A stretch of DNA of 44,604 bases from Psychromarinibacter sediminicola (GTDB lineage: Bacteria; Pseudomonadota; Alphaproteobacteria; Rhodobacterales; Rhodobacteraceae). The translations under genes and the position numbers were made by a program. The stretch spans positions 1 to 44,604 of the forward strand of contig NZ_JARGYC010000041.1 in the NCBI RefSeq assembly GCF_029168335.1, read 5' to 3'. Numbering within the stretch: position 1 is the stretch's first letter; every line of letters starts with the position of its first letter. Below are positions 1 through 7,770 of this stretch, in pieces. Under the pieces are notes generated by a model that had not been told where the DNA came from, ran no database searches, and was given only the letters and a program-made list of their open reading frames with translations.

Positions 1-95
1 CCGTCCCGCGCATCATCACCCCCAGCATGCCGTGCAAAGGGTGAATCACGTTCTCAAACCCCTGTCGAGGCAGAGTTTTTCAGCAGCCTGTTAAG
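1..95. mobile_element. Possible insertion-sequence end interrupting the adjacent regulator gene
   Basis: The coding similarity of the neighbouring TPR regulator stops at about base 95. Read on the minus strand, the sequence then runs through an aggctgctgaaaaactc stretch (about 76-92), which reminds me of the terminal inverted repeats of some transposase families, into DNA that carries no TPR pattern. The other end and any transposase would lie left of the window. No target-site duplication can be checked here. An alternative is a simple recombination breakpoint. The identification as an IS end is inference from pattern memory. Confidence 0.3.
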
Positions 96-1094
96 CTCCA
101 CCGCGCGTTCGAGCGCCGCGATGCTTTCATCGTGACGCTCCAGTCCCCAGCAACTGATGCCGAGCGCCCAATGCGTGTACTCGTTGCGATCGTCGAGCCG
201 AACGGCACGCTGCGCGAGCGCATAGGCCGCCTCTATCGCGGCGCGGGTATCGGAGGTAAAGCCCAAGAGTGCGACGTGATGATTGATCAGCGAAAGGATC
301 ATGTTCGCCTCGGCGCTTTCTGGATCGAGCGCGAGCGCCCGTTCCAGGAGCGTCTTGGCCGCGGCGAAGGCCTCGGGTGTGAAGTCGTATAGCAGATGCC
401 ACGCCCGCATAGTCAGCTCCCATACCGTAAGGTCGGGGCGAGACAGGCGCTCGACAGGCTCCTCGATCGTGCTGAGATGGACGACGGTCTGGATCGACGC
501 GGTGACCTGACGCGTAATTTCGTCTTGAAGGTCGAAGACGTCCCGCGTCTGTCCGTCGTAGCGATCCGACCAGACATGCCCGCCAGTATCGCCGTCGATC
601 AGCTGCGCGGTCACGCGGATGCGGTCGCCCGAGCGCCTCACCGCGCCCTCCAGCACGAAGCGCACGCCCAGCTCGGTCGCGACCTGCCGGACGTCCACGC
701 GGCTGCCTTTGTAGGTGAAGGAGGTGTTGCGCGCGATGATGAACAGCCATGGAGAGCGTGACAGAGCGGTGATGATGTCGGCGGTGATCCCGTCGGAGAA
801 AAACTCCTGTTCGGGATCGTCCGACATGTTTTCGAATGCAAGTACAGCAATCGAGGGTCGTTCGGGACGTGGCGGACCATCGATGGCAACGGGCGCGCTG
901 GCGGACGCGTTCAGTCGGTCGCGCAGGGCCAGTTTCGTGGAAACATCGAGCTTGCGGCATATCGTTGCCAGATGCGTGCGCACCGTCGTGGGCGCTATGC
1001 CCAGACGGTCGGCAATCTGCTGGTAGGTTTCGCCGCCGGCGAAGGCCTGCGCAATCTCCTGCTCGCGGCTGCTGAGCGAAACGATGTTGGTCAT
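54..1094 (-). CDS. LuxR-type HTH regulator with TolB-like (FlgO/adenylate-cyclase-associated) domain and TPRs, C-terminally truncated
   Basis: Predicted cytoplasmic transcription regulator of 346 residues. A LuxR HTH lies at residues 5-60 (SREQEIAQ...TVRTHLATICRKL). It is followed by the TolB-like N-terminal domain often fused to TPR regulators (about 78-200, SIAVLAFENMSDDPEQEFFS) and TPR helices from about 245. The ATG at 1094 is chosen because it overlaps the stop of the upstream regulator (ATGA) and the HTH begins at once; the longer frame upstream lies inside that gene. Relatives usually carry several more TPRs. Here the pattern breaks after AVELN and the frame closes with about 11 unrelated residues, so the gene is probably truncated. 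It is co-transcribed with the regulator ending at 1091. The signal sensed is unknown. Confidence 0.75.
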   Translation of the reverse strand: MTNIVSLSSREQEIAQAFAGGETYQQIADRLGIAPTTVRTHLATICRKLDVSTKLALRDRLNASASAPVAIDGPPRPERPSIAVLAFENMSDDPEQEFFSDGITADIITALSRSPWLFIIARNTSFTYKGSRVDVRQVATELGVRFVLEGAVRRSGDRIRVTAQLIDGDTGGHVWSDRYDGQTRDVFDLQDEITRQVTASIQTVVHLSTIEEPVERLSRPDLTVWELTMRAWHLLYDFTPEAFAAAKTLLERALALDPESAEANMILSLINHHVALLGFTSDTRAAIEAAYALAQRAVRLDDRNEYTHWALGISCWGLERHDESIAALERAVELNRLLKNSASTGV

Positions 1095-1900
1095 TGCGGG
1101 GCCACCCCGTCCTTCAACGCTGCGAACAGGCGCGCGTTTTCCAGCGCGATGACGCTCTGGTCGGCAAAACTCTGCGCCAGCGCCACGGCGGTTGCCGAAA
1201 ACGGTCGGACGCTCTGGCGGTAGATCGTGAAGGCGCCGGCCAGACCTTTTCCCGACATCATAGGGATTGCCACGAAAGACCGCGCGCCGCCCAGATAAGC
1301 TGTCGCCCATCGCAGCGGGTCGGCGCTGCGAAAGATCTCTTCGGCACGCACATCGAAAATGTTCACCGGCGCCTGCCCCGAGACCACACGGCCCAGGCCG
1401 GTGCGTGGCCCCACGACAAATGCGCCCTGCGCGGTCAGCCAGTCTCGAAACGCGTCTGGAATGCCGCGGTCATGCGTGGCTTCGAAGCTCTTGTGCCCGT
1501 GGTAGTCGAACAAGATGCCGAACTCCGCCTCACACAGCTCCAGCGCGTGGCCGAGGATCGACGAGACGACCGCGTCGGTCTCGCCCCGCGACCGGCTGAT
1601 GATGCGCAGCACCTCGGCCAGCGCGCGCTCGCGGCTCAGCGCCTCTTCAAGGCTCAGGGCGAGTTCCGAGATCACGGCCGCGAAATCCGTGCTTTCCTGC
1701 GCAGGCGTCGCATCGCCGATCAGGTGGGCATGCAGGTCCAGCTTCGACGACACGCCAAGCTTGCGGTAGATCGTGGCCAAATGCGTGCGCACAGTGGTTG
1801 GCGCGATACCCAGCCGACTTGCGATCTTTCCATAGGTTTCACCTTGTGCGTAGGCGGTGGCGATCTCGATCTCGCGCGGGCTGAGCAGGTCTTGCGGCAT
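1091..1900 (-). CDS. LuxR-type HTH regulator with C-terminal GAF domain
   Basis: A 269-residue regulator with an unusual order: the HTH is N-terminal (about 5-60, SPREIEIATAY...TVRTHLATIYRKLGVSSK), then a short helical linker, then a GAF-like sensor domain (about 85-262, with CEAEFGILFDY and FVAIPMMSGKGLAGAFTIYR). Its HTH is very similar to that of the downstream regulator, so the two look like a duplicated DNA-binding module joined to different sensors. The genes overlap by ATGA, implying translational coupling. The start at 1900 fits because the HTH begins directly after it. It is divergent from a SnoaL-like operon, with inverted repeats in the shared promoter region. The ligand of the GAF domain is unknown. 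Confidence 0.8.
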   Translation of the reverse strand: MPQDLLSPREIEIATAYAQGETYGKIASRLGIAPTTVRTHLATIYRKLGVSSKLDLHAHLIGDATPAQESTDFAAVISELALSLEEALSRERALAEVLRIISRSRGETDAVVSSILGHALELCEAEFGILFDYHGHKSFEATHDRGIPDAFRDWLTAQGAFVVGPRTGLGRVVSGQAPVNIFDVRAEEIFRSADPLRWATAYLGGARSFVAIPMMSGKGLAGAFTIYRQSVRPFSATAVALAQSFADQSVIALENARLFAALKDGVAPQ

Positions 1901-1961
1901 GGCGTGGCGGTTCCCTGTGGTCAGTCGATCCTTTCGCGTGCCGCCGCATAGGGCAATCCCG

Positions 1962-2012
1962 CAGATGCAGTATGAAAATACTACACGCCGCCCCCTTCGA
2001 ATAATGCATCTG
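1962..2012. promoter_or_regulatory. Inverted repeats in the divergent promoter region
   Basis: Between the LuxR-GAF gene (start 1900) and the SnoaL-like gene (start 2075), CAGATGCAGTAT at 1962-1973 is mirrored by ATAATGCATCTG at 2001-2012 with one mismatch in 12. Nested within the left arm is AGTAT-GAAA-ATACT (1969-1982). Such dyads between a regulator and a divergent operon are typical operator positions. That the flanking LuxR proteins bind here is inference. Confidence 0.4.
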
Positions 2013-2074
2013 GCCGATGCCGCGCAGAGCCTCCAGCGGTCATGCTGTCCTCATCAAGCGAAAGGGACAAACCG

Positions 2075-2488
2075 ATGAACATGGAACAGACAGCACGCGA
2101 CTTTTTCGAGGCTTGTGAGACAGGGGGTGGCTGGACCGCTTGCGAGGGCTTCTGCCACGCCGATGCAGGCTTTGCCTGCCAGGCCGACGCTCTGGCCGAT
2201 GTGACAACGCTGCAAGGCTACACCGAGTGGATGAAGGGCCTGCTGACACCGGTCCCCGACGGGCGCTACGACCTGACGGCGTTTGCCGCGGACGAGGGTC
2301 GCGGGAAGGTCGTCGCCGCCGCGGTGTTCCACGGCACCCAAACCGGTGCGGACGGCCCGGTTGCGCCGACGGGCAAGGCGGTCGCGTCGGATTATGCCTA
2401 TGTCATGACATTCGAGGGCGGCCGCATCCAGCACATGACCAAGATCTGGAACGATGTGCACGCGGTGCGCCAATTGGGATGGGCATGA
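2075..2488 (+). CDS. SnoaL-like / NTF2-fold small protein
   Basis: A 137-residue protein of the SnoaL-like ester cyclase / NTF2-like fold: a short N-terminal helix (ARDFFEACETGGGW), mid-region TLQGYTEWMKGLL, then strands ending in YAYVMTFEGGRIQHMTKIWND. Family members bind or isomerise small hydrophobic molecules, and many have no known substrate. ATG 2075 is preferred over 2042 because an AAAGGGA ribosome site lies 8 bases before it and the family fold begins there. It is the first gene of a three-gene operon: its stop overlaps the start of the GNAT gene (ATGATG). The operon is divergent from the LuxR regulators, which probably control it. Confidence 0.8.
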   Translation: MNMEQTARDFFEACETGGGWTACEGFCHADAGFACQADALADVTTLQGYTEWMKGLLTPVPDGRYDLTAFAADEGRGKVVAAAVFHGTQTGADGPVAPTGKAVASDYAYVMTFEGGRIQHMTKIWNDVHAVRQLGWA

Positions 2489-3054
2489 TGCAGCCGGCTA
2501 CGATCAAAGGCGCGGCGGGGCTTTCGCCACACGCTGTTGACGCGGGGTTCCGCATGACCGCCGTGACCGAAGTTGCTGACCGCGCCGCCCTCGACGAGCT
2601 GTTGCTGGACTACTATGCGGTCATCGTCGCCAAGCTGGCCGCGGCAGGCGTGCCCTATGCCGACACGCCGCATGAGCTCAAGGCGTCGTTCTGGCCCAAC
2701 CTTGCGCATTTCCTTCCCCCCACCGGGCGGCTGATCCTGGTGCATGATGCACAAGACCGATTGGTGGGCTGCGGTACGCTGCAACAAATCCGTCCCGACG
2801 CGGCCGAGTTGAAACGACTTTACGTCCGCCCCGAGGCGTCGGGTTTCGGGCTGGGCCGCGCCATCGTTGCCGCCCGAATGGCAGCCGCGCGCGAGTTGGG
2901 CTATCGCAGGCTCCTGGTCAACGCGATCAAGGGCAACACGGACATGCTGCGGATCTATGAGCCGATCGGCTTTCAGTACATCGACCGCTACCCGGAATGC
3001 GCCGACCCGATCGAGGTCGATCCATGGTTCGTCTACATGGAGTACAGGACATGA
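2485..3054 (+). CDS. GNAT-family N-acetyltransferase
   Basis: A 189-residue GNAT fold acetyltransferase. After an N-terminal helical part (about 20-65) come the core strands GRLILVHDAQDRLVGCGTLQQI and AELKRLYVRPEASGFGLGRAIV, in which a Q/RxxGxG/A-like acetyl-CoA loop is visible as SGFGLGRA. The C-terminal NAIKGNTDMLRIYEPIGFQYIDRYPE carries the usual YxxxGF motif. The substrate cannot be read from sequence; members act on amino acids, antibiotics, or protein N-termini. The ATG at 2485 overlaps the previous stop (the next codon, 2488, is also ATG), and the gene's stop overlaps the MFS start (ATGA at 3051-3054), so all three are translationally coupled. Confidence 0.85.
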   Translation: MMQPATIKGAAGLSPHAVDAGFRMTAVTEVADRAALDELLLDYYAVIVAKLAAAGVPYADTPHELKASFWPNLAHFLPPTGRLILVHDAQDRLVGCGTLQQIRPDAAELKRLYVRPEASGFGLGRAIVAARMAAARELGYRRLLVNAIKGNTDMLRIYEPIGFQYIDRYPECADPIEVDPWFVYMEYRT

Positions 3055-4262
3055 CGACCCCGTCGGAGACGATGCGCACCCGGATCGCGCTTCGCTGGCG
3101 CATCCTCGCCCTGCTTGTCTTCGCGCGCGCGAGCCTTGGCGTGCAGTTCCAGACAGTCGGATCCGCCGGCAACGAGATTGCCGAAGTATTCGCATTCGAC
3201 AATGCGCAACTTGGGCTGATGATCGGACTTTTCATGGCGCCGGGGCTGTTCTTGGCGCTGCCCGCGGGTGCGTTTGCGCGCTTTGCCTCGGACCGGGTGC
3301 TTTCGGCTGCGGGCCTCGCCGCATTGGCGGTCGGCGGCCTCATATCAGCCTTTGCAACCCTTCCCGAAGCGCTTGGCCTCGGCCGTATCGTTGCAGGCGC
3401 CGGCTTCCTCGTCGTGACGCTGTACTTCACCAAGATGGTTGCAGAGTGGTTCGCAGGCCGCGAGATCGCCACCGCGATGTCTCTTCTCGTCATGAGCTGG
3501 CCGCTCGGGATCGCGATCGGACAAGTCGGCCACACCTGGCTGGTGACGGTGTTCGATTGGCGGCTGCCTTTCCTCATGGCCTCGACCTGGTGCGCGCTGG
3601 CGGCGATCGGCGTCTGGGCGCTGTATCGCCCACCGCACGATCTGCCGCCGGTCACCGGACGCAATCTGCGGCTGATGCCACGCGAATCGGCAATGATCTG
3701 CTGCGCAGGGATCGCGTGGGGCGTGTTCAATGCGGGCTACATAACCTGGCTCAGTTTCGGTCCTGCGGTGCTCGAGGCGCGTGGCATGACATTGCTGGCG
3801 GCGGCGTCGATCATCAGCGTGGCAAGCTGGGTCATGATCTTCTCCGGCGCTGCCTGCGGGCAGATCGTCGACCGGTTCGGGCGGCGCGACACCGTGCTCG
3901 TCGCCGGCATGCTGGCCGGTGCAGCAGCCTTCTTGCTGCTTCAGGTGCCCGGCGCGGGACTGGGTGCCAGCCTGCTGTTCGGGATCATCGGTATGGCACC
4001 GGCAGGCGTGATCATGGCGCTGAGCGGCCAAGCCGTCGCACCGGAGCGGCGCGCCTTCGGAATGGGCGTGTTCTTCACACTCTACCAAGCGGTGATGGCG
4101 GTCAGTCCGACGGTCGCCGGCTGGTTGGTGGATCGCACCGGGACGCCGAATACCGCCATGCTATTCGGGGCGGGACTGTTCGCGCTGGTCATCCCGCTGG
4201 CCTTTACGTTCCGGATGCTGAGGGCCCGGCCCATACCAACCGTGCTTCGGGAGTCCGCTTGA
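3051..4262 (+). CDS. MFS transporter, CynX/NimT-like
   Basis: A 403-residue inner-membrane major facilitator transporter with about twelve hydrophobic segments. Loop 2-3 carries ALPAGAFARFASDRV, a weakened form of the MFS signature. The second half begins around ESAMICCAGIAWGVFNAGY and contains GQIVDRFGRRDTVLVAGML, the repeat of that signature. Substrate direction and identity are not evident; relatives move cyanate, nitroimidazoles and small organic anions. The start at 3051 (MTTPSETMRTRIALRW) is chosen because of the ATGA overlap with the GNAT gene. Together with the SnoaL-like and GNAT proteins it may form a modification-and-export or uptake unit. The stop is followed immediately (TGATG) by a decayed ORF. 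Confidence 0.9.
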   Translation: MTTPSETMRTRIALRWRILALLVFARASLGVQFQTVGSAGNEIAEVFAFDNAQLGLMIGLFMAPGLFLALPAGAFARFASDRVLSAAGLAALAVGGLISAFATLPEALGLGRIVAGAGFLVVTLYFTKMVAEWFAGREIATAMSLLVMSWPLGIAIGQVGHTWLVTVFDWRLPFLMASTWCALAAIGVWALYRPPHDLPPVTGRNLRLMPRESAMICCAGIAWGVFNAGYITWLSFGPAVLEARGMTLLAAASIISVASWVMIFSGAACGQIVDRFGRRDTVLVAGMLAGAAAFLLLQVPGAGLGASLLFGIIGMAPAGVIMALSGQAVAPERRAFGMGVFFTLYQAVMAVSPTVAGWLVDRTGTPNTAMLFGAGLFALVIPLAFTFRMLRARPIPTVLRESA

Positions 4263-4530
4263 TGGAAATCCGCCAGTCGCTGGCCCTGACCGAGCAGACC
4301 GTGACGGACGAGACGGGAAAACCTATACCGCCGCTGATCGACATGGGCGCAGGGTTGGGCCGAAATCGCCACCTCGGCATTCGCCGCAAGTTGGGGCGCC
4401 GGCGATGTGCTACGGCAAGGCTGCCCTTGTCGACGGTTTCGGCCCTCACCGGACCTCCGCCGAGTTGCTCGTCGCTGCGGCGCAGCTTCCCCAAAGCGGT
4501 CATTCACGGCGGCGTGCAGCATAATTCGGC
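4262..4530 (+). pseudogene. Decayed amino-acid-synthesis-like (AA_synth / DUF1185-type) gene remnant
   Basis: An ATG overlaps the MFS stop, and its first codons read MEIRQSLALTEQTVTDETGK, resembling the start of AA_synth (PF06684) proteins. About 130 bases later a different frame reads CYGKAALVDGFG followed by a helix with AELLVAAAQLP, which matches the SYGKAAIVG / ELEHAAALLHP part of the same family. The frame is lost between the two blocks and the C-terminal half is missing. I read this as a once co-transcribed fourth operon member that has been deleted internally and shifted. The family assignment rests on two short motifs from memory. Confidence 0.45.
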
Positions 4531-4591
4531 GACTCAAGGTCCGCCATCCGGACCAAGCTGCCATTGGATTTGGGCTCGTGTTTTCTGTGTC

Positions 4592-5389
4592 TCAGGCCGT
4601 TGCCACGACAACATTTGATACATGTGGGAAATGCAGGCAGCGCCCGTCCAGACAATTGCCCAAGCCAGCAAGAAAGGCTTCGACCGCACCGTCAACGGCT
4701 TCGTCCGCAAGGCCGGAGAGCTTGTCACCGGTATGCATTCCACCCATGGCGCCGGTGGCGAACACCATGGCGTCAGGGTGCGTAAGATCAAGAGTAACGG
4801 ACGTCACATCGATTGTCCGGAACCCCGCCTGCTCGAAAAGCTGCTGAATCTCGGCGCCGTCCGCCAAACTGCAAATCGCCCTGACGGCTGCGGCTGCGTC
4901 AGCACCAACATGGGCTTCCAGCGCTTCGGCCTGCGCCTTGAGCATCGGATTGACGTCCAGCCCTTTCTGAACACAGAAGACCGCTCGCCCCCCGGGCTTC
5001 AGCACGCGCCGCAGTTCCCGAAGCGCGGCCAGCTTGTCAGGGAAGAACTGCAGTGCCTGCTGACAAAAGGCCAGATCGAACCGATTGTCGGCAAGCGGAA
5101 GGGCGGCTGCGTCGGCCTCGACCCATTCGACGTTAAGCCCGGGCTCGTCGACCAAGGATCGGGCAACCCTGAGCATCTCGGCACTATGATCGACCGCAGT
5201 AAGACTACCGAAGCTGGGTGTCCGTTTTGCAACCTCTCTTGTCACTACCCCGGTACCGCAGGCGAGATCGAGGATATGATCGCCAGCCTGTATATCGGCG
5301 CGGCCGATCAACTCTCTTGCCCATGGCTCAAAAATGACCGGCACCAGTACGGACTGATACCTGTCAGCAAAGGTGATCCCTTCCGTCAT
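4592..5389 (-). CDS. Class I SAM-dependent methyltransferase (UbiE/Methyltransf_11 type)
   Basis: A 265-residue cytosolic methyltransferase. Motif I is ILDLACGTG (residues 39-47), the acidic end of strand 2 is AVDHS (D67), and motif II/III regions are FDLAFCQQALQFFPD and RVLKPGGRAVFC. The small molecule methylated cannot be inferred. The length is normal for the family and both ends look intact. It is transcribed away from the exported protein gene to its right and faces the decayed gene on its left, so it is probably monocistronic. It is not closely similar to the other methyltransferase at 6752-7570, which uses CCGHG in motif I. Confidence 0.88.
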   Translation of the reverse strand: MTEGITFADRYQSVLVPVIFEPWARELIGRADIQAGDHILDLACGTGVVTREVAKRTPSFGSLTAVDHSAEMLRVARSLVDEPGLNVEWVEADAAALPLADNRFDLAFCQQALQFFPDKLAALRELRRVLKPGGRAVFCVQKGLDVNPMLKAQAEALEAHVGADAAAAVRAICSLADGAEIQQLFEQAGFRTIDVTSVTLDLTHPDAMVFATGAMGGMHTGDKLSGLADEAVDGAVEAFLAGLGNCLDGRCLHFPHVSNVVVATA

Positions 5390-5590
5390 GGCCGCCTCCC
5401 AAGCTGGCTGATACTACCATACTCAGCCTTTTATGTCTGCTCCCGGCTCCAAGCCGTCATCCGACGGTTTGGCTTGGTCATTTTGGCTGGACGCAGGGCC
5501 GAGGGTCTGCTCAGCGGACCAAGCCGCCATGCGTTGAGCGTGCAAGATCATGCATCTTGCGGCGGTGCATTTTCCGAGGTTCCGACGCGT

Positions 5591-6031
5591 TCAGTATCCC
5601 AGTTGCGCGCAAACGCAGCTCAGATAGCCTGCTCTAGCAACCCCGGCTTCCGCTCCTGCATCGCGGGCAAGGCGCCCAAGATCCTGCAATGTGTATGCTT
5701 TTTCGCTTTCCGAGGCTGCGAGAACCGGCGCGATTGCGTTGTAAAGCGACTGCCGGTTCAGCGACTCGTCGCCGCCTGTCACAAACACTGTCAAACGCTG
5801 GCGGCTTGGGCAGTGTTCGAGGATGAATTCCCAGCGCCCACCGCCCAGCAACCGCCGCTCGTAGGACACGAACCCATTGCCGGCGATGCTGTAGGCGTAG
5901 CCTTCGTAGCCCGTTTCCTGCGGAGCGAGTTCAGCACGACTGCATTGAGGCATCGCGGGGGTCAAAGCGTTTGCCGGACAGGCAAGCGCACCGGCTGCCA
6001 GTATCGCGATAGAGGAAGAACGCATCGTCAT
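5591..6031 (-). CDS. Small exported protein of unknown function
   Basis: I do not recognise a family. The protein has 146 residues. It starts MTMRSSSIAILAAGALACPANA, a good Sec signal peptide with probable cleavage after ANA, followed by a mature part of about 120 residues with four to five cysteines and strands such as GYEGYAYSIAGNGFVSYERR and WEFILEHCPSRQRLTVFV. A pair CVC lies near the C terminus. The start at 6031 is chosen because it places the signal peptide at the N terminus (the ATG at 6025 is equally possible); the longer frame upstream has no support. A periplasmic location is likely. No neighbour suggests a role. Confidence 0.6.
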   Translation of the reverse strand: MTMRSSSIAILAAGALACPANALTPAMPQCSRAELAPQETGYEGYAYSIAGNGFVSYERRLLGGGRWEFILEHCPSRQRLTVFVTGGDESLNRQSLYNAIAPVLAASESEKAYTLQDLGRLARDAGAEAGVARAGYLSCVCAQLGY

Positions 6032-6751
6032 GGCCCAATAAATCCAGGAACGCCCGGGGCGGACGCGCCGCCCAATTACAGCCTCTAAGCCAATATGGGC
6101 CCGACTACAAATCGCGGGAACACCCGGCAAGACGGTTACCCGTCACCCTACCGGAGGGGGTCCTTTTGCCGGCGATCTGGCGACAATTCCGTTGATCTAC
6201 AGGGATGACCCGATTACCGGAAATCCATACAGCGAGATTGTTCGCGGCGCCAACTTGCCTTCTCTGGTCCACTCGCAGTGCGACCAATCCCAAGCCTTCG
6301 CAGTCACCCGATCTTGCCATCGCAGAACCAACCACGTCGCAAACGGCCTTCATTTGCCGCGGCGTCAAATTGGGCTCGAAGCCGACCTGCGGCGGTGCGG
6401 CTGTGTAGCGGTCACAATGGCCATCATGGCAAGGCGCCGCCGAGGCTCCCGGCCCCTTGTTGCCGTTCGTAGCCCTGCGCATGCTGCGACGGGACTTTCT
6501 CCGAAGCAGCAGTTCGTGTCGGTCTTGCAGCATGTCCCGACCTCAGAAAGTCAACTAAGCGGGACGAAGGGGCCACTCACGGAGATCAGTTCGACATCGC
6601 AGGGCGATGCAGTACGGCCCATGATGAATTCGATGGCGCGGTCTTGTTATTTGATCGCCTTGTGCGCTCCGCTGGATCGCCGCCATATCTTGATCCTTAC
6701 CGCCCCTTTGGGCCATGTTCGGGTGCGATTGGTGCCGTGGGAGAACACCAA
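6032..6751. other. Gene-poor stretch
   Basis: About 720 bases without a gene I can support. A minus-strand open frame at 6105-6533 has a central block (PPQVGFEPNLTPRQMKAVCD) that looks somewhat protein-like, but it has no ribosome site, no recognisable family and arginine/proline-rich ends. It could be a decayed gene. The promoter of the methyltransferase at 6752 should lie at the right end. Confidence 0.4.
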
Positions 6752-7570
6752 ATGGTCAAGTTTGCCACGTTCGCGAAGGCTGAGCGCGCCGGATGGGCCG
6801 ATGCAACCATCGTCGCCGCCTATGTCGAGCGCTTCGGCCCAGTGGTAGACGCCGTGGCTGCGCGTCTCGTGGCGCAGGTGGCCCCAGAAGGCCGTCACAT
6901 CCTTGACCTCTGCTGTGGCCATGGGGCGCTGACGGCAGCGCTCGCCGACGCTGGTGCCCGGGTGACCGGGCTCGACTTCTCGCCCGAGATGCTCGCCATC
7001 GCACGCAAGCACGCGCCCGGTATTGAATTCGTAGAGGGAGACGCGACCACTCTGCAGTTCCGAGACGGTGCCTTTGACAGCGTGATCAGCAATTTCGGGA
7101 TGATGCACATTCCCGACCAACCGGCTGCACTGGCGGAGATCTGCCGCGTCTTACGACCAGGCGGCCGCTTCCTTATGGCAACCTGGGCCGCACCGGATCG
7201 CTCCCCTGCGTTCGGAGCGGCCTTTGGCACCTTCCGCGCCCTCGGAGACTTCTCTGGCGCGGCGCCCCAACCCGACCTTTTCGCTTTCTCCCGCCCGGAC
7301 GATGCCCGCAAGATGATGGCCGCGGCGGGCCTCACCATGATCGCGCACGAAGACATCGAGGAGGCATGGGTGCTTCGGGACCCATCGGAACTCTTTGACA
7401 TTTTCAACGAGGCGACCGTTGGCGCCAAGATGCTGATTTCCGGTCAGACGCCGGAGACAGTCGCCTTGATGCGAACGCGCATGACCGAGATCGTTGCGGA
7501 GCGGCACGCAGATGGGAACTGTTGGCGAGTACCCGTTGTGGTTTCCGTAATCGAGGCCGAGTGCGCCTGA
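6752..7570 (+). CDS. Class I SAM-dependent methyltransferase
   Basis: A 272-residue methyltransferase. Motif I is ILDLCCGHG (residues 50-58), followed by VTGLDFSPEML (acidic loop), a post-motif VEGDATTLQFRDGAFDSVISNFGMMHIPD, and RVLRPGGRFLMATW. It resembles UbiE/COQ5-like and Methyltransf_25 enzymes; the substrate is unknown. ATG 6752 is preferred over 6644 because GGGAGA lies about 9 bases upstream and the residues between the two have no homologous look. No partner gene is adjacent. A short recombinase gene follows 200 bases downstream on the same strand. Confidence 0.88.
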   Translation: MVKFATFAKAERAGWADATIVAAYVERFGPVVDAVAARLVAQVAPEGRHILDLCCGHGALTAALADAGARVTGLDFSPEMLAIARKHAPGIEFVEGDATTLQFRDGAFDSVISNFGMMHIPDQPAALAEICRVLRPGGRFLMATWAAPDRSPAFGAAFGTFRALGDFSGAAPQPDLFAFSRPDDARKMMAAAGLTMIAHEDIEEAWVLRDPSELFDIFNEATVGAKMLISGQTPETVALMRTRMTEIVAERHADGNCWRVPVVVSVIEAECA

Positions 7571-7770
7571 CCAAACCGTGTCGAAATGCTTTTGGTTCGG
7601 CTGGCCCCAAGTCCAGATACAAGTGTTGGCATCGCTCTATCAGCCCCCCGGCGACTCCATGTCTGCAAAGGGCGCGAAGCGGACGATCTCTGTGACCGCG
7701 AAGGGATATCATGAGGCGCCGGCACCGGGTCGGCGACGTGGTGGGACGTGGTTGGACTGGAGGAGCCGAC

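Noticed and set aside
2867-4618. Plus-strand frame of 583 codons over the MFS gene
   Set aside because: Out of frame with the transporter, Arg-rich, and covers the GNAT-MFS overlap; not a gene.
6105-6533. 142-codon minus-strand frame
   Set aside because: Part of it looks protein-like, but there is no recognised family, no ribosome site and the ends look random; noted as a gene-poor stretch instead.
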